The translations under genes were made by a program, and so were the position numbers. Below the pieces are notes generated by a model. It saw nothing but the letters and a program-made list of their open reading frames with translations, had not been told where the DNA came from and did not search any database. A stretch of 64,000 bases of DNA, taken from positions 124,001-188,000 of the forward strand of contig CAVWIV010000004.1 of NCBI GenBank assembly GCA_963755155.1, written 5' to 3'. Of this stretch, positions 35,318 through 44,215 are shown one piece after another (position 1 is the stretch's first letter; the number at the start of each line of letters is the position of its first letter). The DNA is from PALSA-612 sp963755155 (GTDB lineage Bacteria; Actinomycetota; Thermoleophilia; Gaiellales; Gaiellaceae).

Positions 35318-35349
35318 GCCAACGGGCGGCCCTCGGGCCGCCCGTTGGC
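35318..35349 (+). terminator. Strong hairpin terminator after FAS1
   Basis: A 15-bp perfect stem (GCCAACGGGCGGCCC and its complement) with a tight TC/CTCG loop follows the FAS1 stop by 20 bp. It has no T-run. Confidence 0.75.
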
Positions 35350-35414
35350 GTCTCATGTCCCGCAGGCGCAGGCGCGGCCCATTTCGACAACAGGCGCTTG
35401 CAGGCTTTCTCCAA

Positions 35415-35487
35415 AGCCGACGCGCGGATTCGAACCGTGGACCCCTTCATTACGAGTGAAGTGCTCTACCAACTGAGCTACGTCGGC
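35415..35487 (-). tRNA. tRNA-Thr (anticodon CGT)
   Basis: A complete cloverleaf on the minus strand. Acceptor GCCGACG pairs with CGTCGGC, the D-arm is GCTCAGTTGGTAGAGC, the anticodon stem CTTCA/TGAAG encloses loop CTCGTAA, and the T-loop is TTCGAAT. The T-stem has one A-C mismatch (CACGG against CCGCG). CCA is not encoded. A partial copy of its 3' end lies 3.2 kb away at 32155-32186 in the same orientation. Confidence 0.9.
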
Positions 35488-35511
35488 GCGCTCGAAGGGT
35501 AGCGCGCCCGG

Positions 35512-36576
35512 TCAGGCTGGAGCGAGCTCGAGGCGGAGGCGCACGAACAGCGCCTCCAGCGCCAGGCGTGGCTGGAGGTTGAGCTCCTCGAACCAGCGCC
35601 ACGTCTCGCGCACGATCTCTGCAGCCCGTTCGGCGCCGGGGAGACGTTCGACGCTGCCGTCCTCGCGCAGGGCCTCGAGGTGGTCGAAATGCGTGACGAC
35701 GGACTCGGCGCCAACCGCAACGACGACGAGGTCGCGGTACCACGCGGCCAGCTCCTCGAGCGCCTCGAGCACGCTCTCGCGCGTCGCGCCGAACTCGGCA
35801 CGGCGCAGGCGCTGCTCGCGCTCGCGGTCGGGCAGGTCGAGCCACTCGACCTCTTCTTCCGCCGCCGCCCGCGCCGTCTTCGCGACCGTGTCGGCCATCC
35901 GCACGATGGAGGCGGCTGCCGTCGAGGGCTCGAACGACGGATCCGCGTAGACGCCCCGCGCCAGCGCGAGCAGCTCCTCCCTCCGCGCCGTCGCGTCGTC
36001 GTCGAGCAGCCGCTCCGCCCGGTCGAGCCGGCCGCCGGCGACGCGCGCAAGCGCCGTTATCCGATCGGCCGGCAGGCCGGGCGCCTGCGCCGCGAGCACC
36101 GTGTGCACCGCCTTCTCCGACAGGCGGCTGAACGGGACGAGCTGGCAGCGGGAGCGAATCGTCTCGGGCAGCGGGCCGAGCTCGTCGGCCAGCAGAATCA
36201 GCACAGCGTACGGCGGCGGCTCCTCGAGGTCCTTGAGGAGCGCGTCCGCGGCCTCGTCGTTCAGCGAGTGCGCGGAGACGAGGAGGTAGACGCGGCGGTC
36301 GGCCTCGAACGGCCGCATGTGGAGGTCGCGGCGGAGCCGCCGGATCTCGTCTATCCGAATCTGGTCTCCGAGCGGCTCGAGGAAGTAGAGGTCGGGGTGC
36401 GCGCGGCGTTCCACCCGGCCGCGATCGCCGAGCAGATGCGCCGCGAACGCGAGCGCCGTCTTCTGCTTGCCCACGCCCGGAGGCCCGTGGAAGAGGTACG
36501 CGTGCACCGGGCCTTCCTCGATCGCCGAGGCGAGGAGGCTCTTCGCCGCCTGCTGCTCTATGACCTCCTCAAACAC
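35512..36576 (-). CDS. holB: DNA polymerase III delta' subunit
   Basis: A 354-residue AAA+ clamp-loader subunit. Walker A-like GPPGVGKQKTAL (about 32-43), Walker B region with EEPPPYAVLILLADE (sensor 1) and IRSRC (the Ser-Arg-Cys finger) are typical. The zinc-binding cysteines common in delta' proteins are absent: the corresponding segment reads HLLGDRGRVERRAHPDL. It follows tmk, the usual synteny. The GTG at 36576 overlaps the tmk stop by 8 bp. Confidence 0.88.
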   Translation of the reverse strand: MFEEVIEQQAAKSLLASAIEEGPVHAYLFHGPPGVGKQKTALAFAAHLLGDRGRVERRAHPDLYFLEPLGDQIRIDEIRRLRRDLHMRPFEADRRVYLLVSAHSLNDEAADALLKDLEEPPPYAVLILLADELGPLPETIRSRCQLVPFSRLSEKAVHTVLAAQAPGLPADRITALARVAGGRLDRAERLLDDDATARREELLALARGVYADPSFEPSTAAASIVRMADTVAKTARAAAEEEVEWLDLPDREREQRLRRAEFGATRESVLEALEELAAWYRDLVVVAVGAESVVTHFDHLEALREDGSVERLPGAERAAEIVRETWRWFEELNLQPRLALEALFVRLRLELAPA

Positions 36577-37162
36577 CGAGCGCCTCCCGGACGCGCGCGG
36601 CCACGTCCCAGACCGGCTGCGAGCCGTCGAGGACGACGATCCTCGTCGGGAAGCGCTCCGCGACCTGGCGGTACCCGTCGGCGACGGCCGCGTGGAAAGC
36701 CCCGTCCTCCTGCTCCATGCGGTCGGGGGGCGAGCTCGCCCGTGCGGCGGCGACCTCCGCATCGAGGATCAAGACGAACGTGCGGTCGGGCGTGAGATCC
36801 GCGACGGCGACGTTCAGCTCGAGCACGCGATCGATGCCGAGCCCGCGAGCCACGCCCTGATACGCGAGCGACGAGTCGAGGAAGCGGTCGCACACCACGT
36901 CCGCGCCTACGGCGAGCGACGGCCGGATCACGCGCTCTGCGAGCTCGGCCCGCGCAGCCGCGAAGAGCGCAGCCTCGGCCCACGGAGCCGGCTCCTCCCC
37001 GTCGAGCAGCAGGCCGCGGATCTTCTCGCCGAGCGGCGTGCCGCCGGGCTCGCGCGTGGTCACGACCTCCCGCCCGGAGGCCACGAGATGCTCCGCGAGC
37101 AGCGCCGCCTGCGTCGACTTCCCCGAGCCGTCTCCACCCTCGAACGTCACGAACATCGTCAC
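36569..37162 (-). CDS. tmk: Thymidylate kinase
   Basis: A 197-residue dTMP kinase: P-loop EGGDGSGKST at 8-17, the DRF/Y motif in CDRFLDSSLAYQG (thymidine binding), and the TREPGGTPLG nucleotide segment. It makes dTDP from dTMP, downstream of ThyX. Start: GTG 37162 with TATCGT 5 nt upstream, or ATG two codons later. The -10 box overlaps that of the divergent epimerase gene. Confidence 0.95.
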   Translation of the reverse strand: MTMFVTFEGGDGSGKSTQAALLAEHLVASGREVVTTREPGGTPLGEKIRGLLLDGEEPAPWAEAALFAAARAELAERVIRPSLAVGADVVCDRFLDSSLAYQGVARGLGIDRVLELNVAVADLTPDRTFVLILDAEVAAARASSPPDRMEQEDGAFHAAVADGYRQVAERFPTRIVVLDGSQPVWDVAARVREALGV

Positions 37163-37166
37163 GGCC

Positions 37167-37173
37167 TACGATA
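37167..37173. promoter_or_regulatory. Symmetric TACGATA -10 shared by tmk and the epimerase
   Basis: The heptamer TACGATA provides TACGAT (37167-37172) 7 nt before the rightward GTG at 37180, and TATCGT (37173-37168) 5 nt before the leftward GTG at 37162. The start codons are separated by only 17 bp, so one symmetric element probably drives two leaderless transcripts. Confidence 0.55.
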
Positions 37174-37179
37174 CGGCGC

Positions 37180-38073
37180 GTGCGGGCGGTCGTCACCGGT
37201 GGAGCGGGGTTCATCGGCTCCCATCTCGTCGATGCGCTCGTGGCGCGCGGCGACGAAGTGACCGTGATCGACAACCTGTCGTCCGGCCGGCGCGAGAACG
37301 TCAACCCCGGAGCGATGCTCGTCGAGCACGACATCCGGGAGCCATTTGAGGTCGAGGCCGACGCGGTATTCCATCTCGCCGCGCAGGCGGACGTCGTCAC
37401 CTCGGTGGAGCAGCCGACCTACGACGCCGAGGTGAACGTCATCGGCACGCTGCGCGTGCTGGAGGCGGCGAAGGGTGCGCAGGTGGTGTTCACGTCGACA
37501 GGCGGCGCGATCTACGGCGAGTGTGAGCGGCCGGCGCGAGAGGACGATCCGCGGCTCCCGCTGTCGCCGTACGGCACGTCCAAGCTCGCCGGCGAGGAGT
37601 ACCTCGCGACGTGGAACCGGCTGCACGGCGCGGGCCACGTCGCGCTGAGGCTCGCCAATGTCTACGGCCCGCGGCAGCTGCCGACGCTCGAGGGAGGCGT
37701 GATCGCGATCTTCCTCGACCGCATGGCGGCGGGCCAGGAGACGCTCGTCTACGGCGACGGCCTGCAGACGCGCGACTTCGTCCATGTCGAGGACGTCGCG
37801 CGCGCGATGGTCGCCGCAGTCGGCGCCGCCCCCGGCGTCTATAACGTCGGCACCGGCGTCGACACGACCATCGTCGACCTGCACGGGATGTGCCGCCGCG
37901 CGTCCGAGACGACCGGCGAGCCGGCGTTCGCCGACCCACGGCCGGGCGAGATCCGCCGCAGCGTGCTCGACCCCGCGGCGGCGGAGCGCGAGCTCGGCTG
38001 GAGGGCCGAGACGCCGCTCGAGCACGGGCTGCGTATGACCTGGGAGGAGATGCAGCCAGACACGACGAAGTGA
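37180..38073 (+). CDS. NAD-dependent sugar-nucleotide epimerase (GalE-like)
   Basis: A 297-residue extended SDR. GGAGFIG at 7-13 binds NAD, the active-site YxxxK is YGTSK, and NVYGPRQ and GLQTRDFVHVEDVA are typical of UDP-glucose 4-epimerase/related enzymes. Which sugar it acts on cannot be decided. The neighbours (LytR_C protein and an O-antigen-ligase-like protein) suggest polysaccharide synthesis. The GTG start has TACGAT 7 nt upstream. Confidence 0.88.
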   Translation: MRAVVTGGAGFIGSHLVDALVARGDEVTVIDNLSSGRRENVNPGAMLVEHDIREPFEVEADAVFHLAAQADVVTSVEQPTYDAEVNVIGTLRVLEAAKGAQVVFTSTGGAIYGECERPAREDDPRLPLSPYGTSKLAGEEYLATWNRLHGAGHVALRLANVYGPRQLPTLEGGVIAIFLDRMAAGQETLVYGDGLQTRDFVHVEDVARAMVAAVGAAPGVYNVGTGVDTTIVDLHGMCRRASETTGEPAFADPRPGEIRRSVLDPAAAERELGWRAETPLEHGLRMTWEEMQPDTTK

Positions 38074-38083
38074 CGAGCGCGCC

Positions 38084-38614
38084 GTGGAGTCATCCGCCTC
38101 GACAACCGACGCGCTGGTCCGACCCTGGCGCACCGCAGCGATGGTCGCCTCGCTCGTCGCCGCGGTCGAGCTCCTCCTCATCCTTGTGTTGGCCATCGCG
38201 CTCTTCGGAGGGACGCTGCTCGACTGGGCCCAGGGGACGGCCGAGGCCACTCCGGCGGCGAAGAAGCGCGAGCCCGCTGCCGTCGAGCGACGCGTGCAGC
38301 CGCCCGCAGCGCCGGCCGAGGCGAAGCTCGCCCGCACGGAGACGTCCGTGCTCGTGCTCAACGGGAACGGCGTCGCCGGCGCAGCCGCCTCCACCGGCGA
38401 GCTCGTCCGCCAGAAGGGCTACGTCATCGCGGCGGTGGGCAACGCCGCCCGCACCGACTACAGCCGGAGCGTCGTCATGTACCGCCCCGGCTACGCGGGG
38501 GAGGCCGCCCGCTTCGCGCGCGACCTCCGCGTGAAGGTTGTCTCGCCGCTCGACGGGCTACGCCTGAAGGACCTCATGGGCGCGCACGTCGCCGTCGTCA
38601 TCGGCGCGAGCTAG
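38084..38614 (+). CDS. LytR C-terminal domain protein
   Basis: A 176-residue single-pass membrane protein: one helix (AAMVASLVAAVELLLILVLA, about 18-38), a Pro/Ala-rich linker, and an extracytoplasmic LytR_C domain (TSVLVLNGNGVAGAA, then VVMYRPGYAGEAARFARDL). The catalytic LCP domain is absent, so it is probably a binding partner in cell-wall polymer attachment. It starts with GTG 10 bp after the epimerase. Its TAG shares CTAG with the convergent gene. Confidence 0.85.
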   Translation: MESSASTTDALVRPWRTAAMVASLVAAVELLLILVLAIALFGGTLLDWAQGTAEATPAAKKREPAAVERRVQPPAAPAEAKLARTETSVLVLNGNGVAGAAASTGELVRQKGYVIAAVGNAARTDYSRSVVMYRPGYAGEAARFARDLRVKVVSPLDGLRLKDLMGAHVAVVIGAS

Positions 38615-40536
38615 CGACCCTCCACCTTTGCGCGGGCCTGGTCGAGCAGGCCGCCCGGCACGCCCGCCGGGCCATACGGGTCGAGGCCGTACGCGCGGTC
38701 GAGGTGGACGTAGGCGTCGCGGAAGCGCCCGATGCCGAGCTCGTACGCGCCGAGCGCGAACCACGTGTCGGAGTTCTCGGGTTGGAGCTCGGTCGCGTCG
38801 GCGTACCGGCGCAGCGTCCGGGACGGATCGGAGCGACGGGCGTCGGCGAGCGCCCACGCCCACAGCGGATCGACCGATAGCGGATTGAGATCGCGTGCCT
38901 GGCGCGCTGCCGAAACGGCCCCCTCGACGTCGTTCTCGGCGATCGCCTCGTAGGCGGCCTCCACCCGCCGCTGCGAGAGCCATGGCGCCGTCATCGAGTA
39001 GAGGACGCCGAGGCCCGCGACGCACGCCACGACCGCGAGCACGGGACTGCTGCGCGCCTCGGCCGCGGGCCGGCCGGCGGCGAGCAGCACGCCGACGGGG
39101 AACAGCACCGGCGCGGAGGCCGCAACGAAGTCCCAGTCGATGTCGGCGAGCGCGTGGAGCAGATAGATGGGCAGTAGCACCGCGAGCGCGACCCCGGCGG
39201 CCCGCTCGTCACCATCGAGCCGCCGCAGCGCCTCCCGCAAGGCGAGCAGCGCGAACGCAGCCGCGGCGAGACCGAGCAGCAGGCCGGCGAGGCCCGTCTC
39301 CGCGAGCGCCTGGAGCGCGACGTTGTGCGGCTCCTCGGTCACGACCGAGCCGACGCGGATCGGCCGCCGCGCGATCTCGAACGTGTGCGCGCCGTGGCCG
39401 CCGGCCGGCGCGTCGCGGAACAGCTCCCACGACTCGCCCCACCACGTCCAGCGGTTGTTCGAGCTCAGCTCGCCGAGGCGGCCCGATCCCTGGACGACGT
39501 CGCCCTTGCCGCGGAACTCGTCGAGCCACTCCCCCGGCCCCCCGATCGCAACCGTGGCGGCGACGACGACGCCGGCGGCGACCGCGGCGAGAGCCCCACC
39601 GAGCCTCAGCGCCCAGCGACGGCGCGCATCGGCGGACAGCCGCTCGCCCGCGCGAGCCGCATAATGCGAGAGGCCGAGAGCGCCAGCGGCGCCGAGCACG
39701 AGCGCGAGCGCGAACCACGCGCCGGCCCGTTCCCGCGTCGCGGACGTCTGGAGATGGTCGACGATGCCCGGCTGAGTGGACGCCCATGCGACGACGCAGA
39801 CCGCGGGCGCGCCGGCCGCGACGAGCATCGCCAGGCCCTCGAACCGGTCGCGCGAGAGCCAGAGCCAGAGACCGATGCCCGCGGCGGCGACGACGATGCC
39901 CGCCCGTGAGTACGTGAGCACGAGCGCGATGCCGGCGACGTAGAGGAGGACGACGCCGGCGGCGCGCAGGAGCCGCGCGTGGGGCCGGCCCGCCGCCAGC
40001 CAGAGTCCGAGCGGGAACGCGAGCGCCGCGACGAGCGCGAGGGCGTTCCAGTAGCCGATCGGGTTGCGGAGCCTCGCCACGCGCGCGCCGTCCGGAAAGA
40101 GACCCGGGAACACCTTCCCAAGGAGCGCCCAGCCGAGCACGCCGAGGCAGAGCCCGGCTAGCACGCCCGCCGTCCACGTCGCCGGCCGGCGCACGAGCGC
40201 CGCCACGAACAGCCCGAGGACGACGAAGGCGAGGTACGCGAGCCCCCGGTTCAGGTACGCCCACGAGCGATCGGGCGCGATCGACCACGCGATCGTCAGC
40301 CCGCTCCACAGGACGAACGTCGTGAACAGGCCAAGGGCCCACCACGCCCGTTTCGTAAGCGAAGGCCGGGGAAGAAACCCGAGCAGCGTGGCGAATAGGA
40401 GGACGAGTGAGGCCAATGAGGCCCCGATGCCGATCCAGAACAGGCGCCCGTCGCTCGACCCACGCCCGAAGAAGAGCGCCACCGCCAGGAGCGCGCCTGC
40501 GACGCCGAGGACGAGGAGCCCCGGGGCCGCTCGCAT
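38611..40536 (-). CDS. O-antigen ligase/polymerase-like membrane protein with TPR tail
   Basis: A 641-residue protein with about twelve hydrophobic helices. A large periplasmic loop contains SSNNRWTWWGESWELF and GGHGAHTFEI, the Wzy_C region of O-antigen ligases/polymerases, followed by more helices. The last 140 residues form TPR-like helices (AAYEAIAENDVEGAVSAARQA, WFALGAYELGIGRFRDA). It probably polymerises or ligates a surface glycan. The ATG at 40536 was chosen because TACCGT lies 6 nt upstream. Confidence 0.85.
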   Translation of the reverse strand: MRAAPGLLVLGVAGALLAVALFFGRGSSDGRLFWIGIGASLASLVLLFATLLGFLPRPSLTKRAWWALGLFTTFVLWSGLTIAWSIAPDRSWAYLNRGLAYLAFVVLGLFVAALVRRPATWTAGVLAGLCLGVLGWALLGKVFPGLFPDGARVARLRNPIGYWNALALVAALAFPLGLWLAAGRPHARLLRAAGVVLLYVAGIALVLTYSRAGIVVAAAGIGLWLWLSRDRFEGLAMLVAAGAPAVCVVAWASTQPGIVDHLQTSATRERAGAWFALALVLGAAGALGLSHYAARAGERLSADARRRWALRLGGALAAVAAGVVVAATVAIGGPGEWLDEFRGKGDVVQGSGRLGELSSNNRWTWWGESWELFRDAPAGGHGAHTFEIARRPIRVGSVVTEEPHNVALQALAETGLAGLLLGLAAAAFALLALREALRRLDGDERAAGVALAVLLPIYLLHALADIDWDFVAASAPVLFPVGVLLAAGRPAAEARSSPVLAVVACVAGLGVLYSMTAPWLSQRRVEAAYEAIAENDVEGAVSAARQARDLNPLSVDPLWAWALADARRSDPSRTLRRYADATELQPENSDTWFALGAYELGIGRFRDAYVHLDRAYGLDPYGPAGVPGGLLDQARAKVEGR

Positions 40537-40636
40537 CGCGCGACGGTAGCAGAGCCCCTTGCCGGAACCTCCCTTACAAAACGCAAACTCCGGGAACACC
40601 CTGCCGTCACGGCCATGGTCGAGACTGACATCAGTT

Positions 40637-40656
40637 CCCGCCGAGCGTTCGGCGGG
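40637..40656. other. Perfect hairpin upstream of the first small surface protein
   Basis: CCCGCCGA-GCGT-TCGGCGGG forms an 8-bp stem about 62 bp before the 40719 start, in the 182-bp gap between two divergent genes. It could be an operator or a leader element; TACACT follows at about 40665. Confidence 0.35.
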
Positions 40657-40718
40657 CATTTGCATACACTGGAAATCGACGTACGGAAGCCACTGATCCC
40701 ACTCCGACGCCAACTCTC

Positions 40719-41312
40719 ATGAGACGCACCCTCCGGACAACCTTGCTCGTGCTCATGGCCGTCGCAGGCGCAGTCGTCCTAGCGGCCCCGGCCGCAGCGA
40801 AGGACCCGTGCTGGAAGACGCTCATCGACGACTGGTACGACGGGCGGATCGACAACGTCTATCCCGTGCCGTGCTACCGCGCGGCGCTCGAGCACATGCC
40901 CGAGGACGTGGCGCAGTACTCGAGCCTTGGCGACGACATCAACAGGGCGCTCCAGGCGGCCATCGCCTCGCAGGGCCCGAACGGCGGCTCGAACGGCTCG
41001 AGCACGAGTGGCTCATCCGACCCGGGCGACCCGGGCTCGGGTGTGAAGGGAGCGACGGCCCCCGTGAACAGCACCTTCCACGGCGGACCGAACTCGGAGC
41101 GTTCCGGGGCACTCGTCGCGGGCCGTGATGTAGGCGGCCCCGTGCCGAGCGCGATCGATGCGATCGGTCCCGGCAGCGCCGATGCCGTGCCCGTGCCGCT
41201 CATGGTGCTCGGCGGGCTCTCGGTCTTGCTGCTCTCGCTCGGCGCCGCAGGTTTTGCCGCCCGCCGGGTGCAGGCTCGGCGCGCAACCGTCGGCCCCGGC
41301 CCGCAGAGCTAG
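40719..41312 (+). CDS. Small surface protein with CW-DDW-CYR motif (copy 1)
   Basis: A 197-residue protein of no family I recognise. A signal peptide (LLVLMAVAGAVVLAAPAAA) is followed by a conserved block of about 50 residues: PCW, then L-DDW-DG-I-N-YP, CYR-AL, MPEDV, YS and INRAL. A Gly/Ser/Pro linker and one C-terminal helix with a basic tail follow (PLMVLGGLSVLLLSLGAAGF), so it is anchored outside the membrane. Cys31 and Cys52 may form a disulfide. The second copy at 61406-61847 shares about 31 of 47 positions in the block. It stands beside polysaccharide genes. Confidence 0.75.
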   Translation: MRRTLRTTLLVLMAVAGAVVLAAPAAAKDPCWKTLIDDWYDGRIDNVYPVPCYRAALEHMPEDVAQYSSLGDDINRALQAAIASQGPNGGSNGSSTSGSSDPGDPGSGVKGATAPVNSTFHGGPNSERSGALVAGRDVGGPVPSAIDAIGPGSADAVPVPLMVLGGLSVLLLSLGAAGFAARRVQARRATVGPGPQS

Positions 41313-41408
41313 CTTTCCATCCGACCCGCGCCCTACTCTAGTCGGTCCGCTCGGCGCGAACCTCGGCGCCGGCGACATAGAAGTCACACGATGCCCGGGA
41401 GGCACAAT

Positions 41409-44172
41409 ATGGCGACCGTGAAGTCAGTCGAGATCACCGACACCCAGCTCGAGAACACGGTGGTCGACGCCGAGCGACACACCGGCGTCCGCCGCTACTT
41501 CACGATCCCGGGCCGCGACCCCTTCGAGGAGATCGAATGGGAGGTGCGCGACGCGTTCATCCCGGGCAAGGACAAGCCGGCGTTCGACCAGAAGGGCGTC
41601 GAGTTCCCGAAGTTCTGGTCGCAGACCGCGACGAACATCGTCGCCCAGAAGTACTTCCGCGGCCGCCTCGGCTCCCCCGAGCGCGAGTGGAGCGTGCGCC
41701 AGATGATCGGCCGCGTCGTCTCCACGATCGGCGAGCTGGGGCCGCCTGGGCGAGTACTTCGCCGACGACGAGGAGGCCGACACGTTCGAGGCCGAGCTGA
41801 AGGCGATCCTCGTCAACCAGCTCGCGTCGTTCAACTCCCCGGTCTGGTTCAACGTCGGCTTCGAGGAGAAGCCGCAGTGCTCGGCGTGCTTCATCCTCTC
41901 GATCGACGACTCGATGGAGTCGATCCTCGACTGGATCCGCCGCGAGGGCGTCATCTTCCGCGGCGGCTCGGGCTCGGGCGTCAACCTCTCGCGCCTGCGC
42001 TCGTCGAAGGAGCAGCTGTCGAAGGGCGGCTACGCCTCCGGCCCGGTGTCGTTCATGCGCGGCGCCGACGCGTCCGCCGGCACGATCAAGTCCGGCGGCA
42101 AGACGCGGCGCGCGGCGAAGATGGTCGTCCTCGACGTCGACCACCCCGACATCGAGGAGTTCATCTGGTGCAAGGCCAAGGAGGAGCGCAAGGCGCGCGT
42201 GCTCGAGGCGGCGGGCTACGACATGTCGCTCGACTCGCCCGACTGGGCCTCGATCCAGTACCAGAACGCGAACAACTCGGTGCGCGTGACCGACGCGTTC
42301 ATGCAGGCGGCCGAGGACGGCGCCGAGTGGAACCTCAACGCGCGCACCGACGGCACGGTCGTCGACACGGTCGACGCGCGCGGCCTGCTGCGCGAGATGG
42401 CCGACGCGGCGTGGCAGTGCGCCGACCCGGGCGTCCAGTACGACACGACCATCAACGCCTGGCACACGTGCCCGAACTCGGGCCGCATCAACGCCTCCAA
42501 CCCGTGCTCGGAGTACATGCACCTCGACGACTCGGCGTGCAACCTCGCGTCGCTCAACCTCATGAAGTTCCGCCGCGACGACGGCGAGCTCGACGTCGAG
42601 GCGTTCGAGCACGCGGTCGACGTGATGCTCCTCGCGCAGGAGATCCTCGTCGGCTACTCGTCGTACCCGACGGAGCAGATCGAGCGGAACGCGCGGGCCT
42701 ACCGCGAGCTCGGCCTCGGCTACGCGAACCTCGGCGCGCTGCTGATGGCGCGCAGCCTGCCGTACGACTCCGACGAAGGGCGCGCGTTCGCCGCCGCCGT
42801 GACGGCGCTCATGACCGGCCGCGCCTACCGCAAGTCGGCGGAGATCGCCTCGCGCATGGGCCCGTTCGCGGGCTACCAGCCGAACGCGGCCGCCATGCTC
42901 GGCGTGATCGCGAAGCACCGCGCCGCGGTCGGCAACATCGAGAACACCGACTCGGTTCCGGACGACCTGCTCACCGCGGCCCGCAAGGCGTGGGACGACG
43001 CGCTCGACGCCGGCGAGGTCAACGGCTTCCGCAACTCGCAGGCCACCGTGCTCGCGCCGACCGGGACGATCAGCTTCATGATGGATTGCGACACGACGGG
43101 CGTCGAGCCCGACTTCTCGCTCGTGAAGTCGAAGAAGCTCGTCGGCGGCGGCGAGATCACGATCGTCAACAAGACCGTGCCGATGGCGCTCGAGAAGCTC
43201 GGCTACGCGCCCGAGCAGGTCGAGGAGGTCGTCGCGTTCATCGACGAGCGCAACACCGTCGTCGGCGCCCCGTCCGTGAAGCCCGAGCACTACCCGATCT
43301 TCGACTGCGCGATCGGCGACCGCGCCATCCACTACTCGGGTCACGTGAAGATGATGGGCGCCGTCCAGCCGTTCATCTCCGGCGCCATCTCGAAGACCGT
43401 GAACATGCCCGAGACGGTCACGGTCGAGGAGGTGCGCGACCTCATCGTCGACGCGTGGAAGCTCGGCGTGAAGGCGATCGCCATCTACCGCGACAACTGC
43501 AAGGTCGCGCAGCCGCTGTCATCGGGCGACAAGGCAAGCGCCGCCGCGCTCGTGCCCGGCGTGACGCTCGCGCCGCAGCGGCGCAGGCTGCCCGAGGACC
43601 GCACCGAGGTCGGCCGGAAGTTCCGCGTCGGCGAGTACGAGGGCTACATCCACGTCGGCCTGTTCGACGACGGGACGCCCGGCGACATCTTCGTGGACAT
43701 CGCGAAGGAGGGCACGACGCTCGCCGGCCTCATGAACTCGTTCATGATCTCCGTCTCGCTCGGCCTCCAGTACGGCGTGCCGCTCGAGGTCTACGTCTCG
43801 AAGTTCTCGCACATGCGCTTCGAGCCGGCGGGCCCGACGAACGACCCGGACATCCGCATCGCGAAGTCGATCGTCGACTACATCTTCCGCTGGATGGGCA
43901 AGAAGTTCCTCACGATCGACCAGCAGGAGGAGATCGGCATCCTCTCGCCCGAGGTGCGCGCCCGGATGGCGGAGCGCTACTCAGACGGCGAGGGCAAGCC
44001 GGCGAGCGCGGAGAGCGCGTCCGTGCCGCTCGAGGCGCCCCCGCCGGGCCAGACGGCGCTCTTCAACACGCACGAGGACGCCGTCGAGTGCGCCCGCTGC
44101 GGCGGCCGCATGGTGCGGACAGGCTCCTGCTACACGTGCAGGGACTGCGGCACCAACACCGGCTGCTCGTAG
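41409..44172 (+). CDS. nrdJ: Class II (B12-dependent) ribonucleotide reductase, one frameshift
   Basis: About 920 residues. The active-site NPCSEYMHLDDSACNLASLN segment holds the radical-site Cys and Glu; the redox Cys stands in FKKP-like QCSACF, and the C-terminal tail (CARCGG, CYTCRDCGTNTGC) is zinc-ribbon-like and carries the shuttle cysteines. A frame break at 41738-41741 (GGGG for GGG) is cured by removing one G, restoring LGRLGEYFADD. It reduces ribonucleotides with adenosylcobalamin, needing no oxygen. The ATG has GGGAGG 6 nt upstream. As an essential gene, it shows that frameshifts here are sequence errors. Confidence 0.93.
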
Positions 44173-44183
44173 TCGCGACGCAA

Positions 44184-44215
44184 GCGTCTCAAGACGCGTC
44201 GGTCGCGAACGCGAC
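44184..44215 (+). terminator. Tandem short hairpins after nrdJ
   Basis: Two 14-nt hairpins follow the nrdJ stop by 11 bp: GCGTC-TCAA-GACGC and GTCGC-GAAC-GCGAC. They are plausible, weak terminators. Confidence 0.5.
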
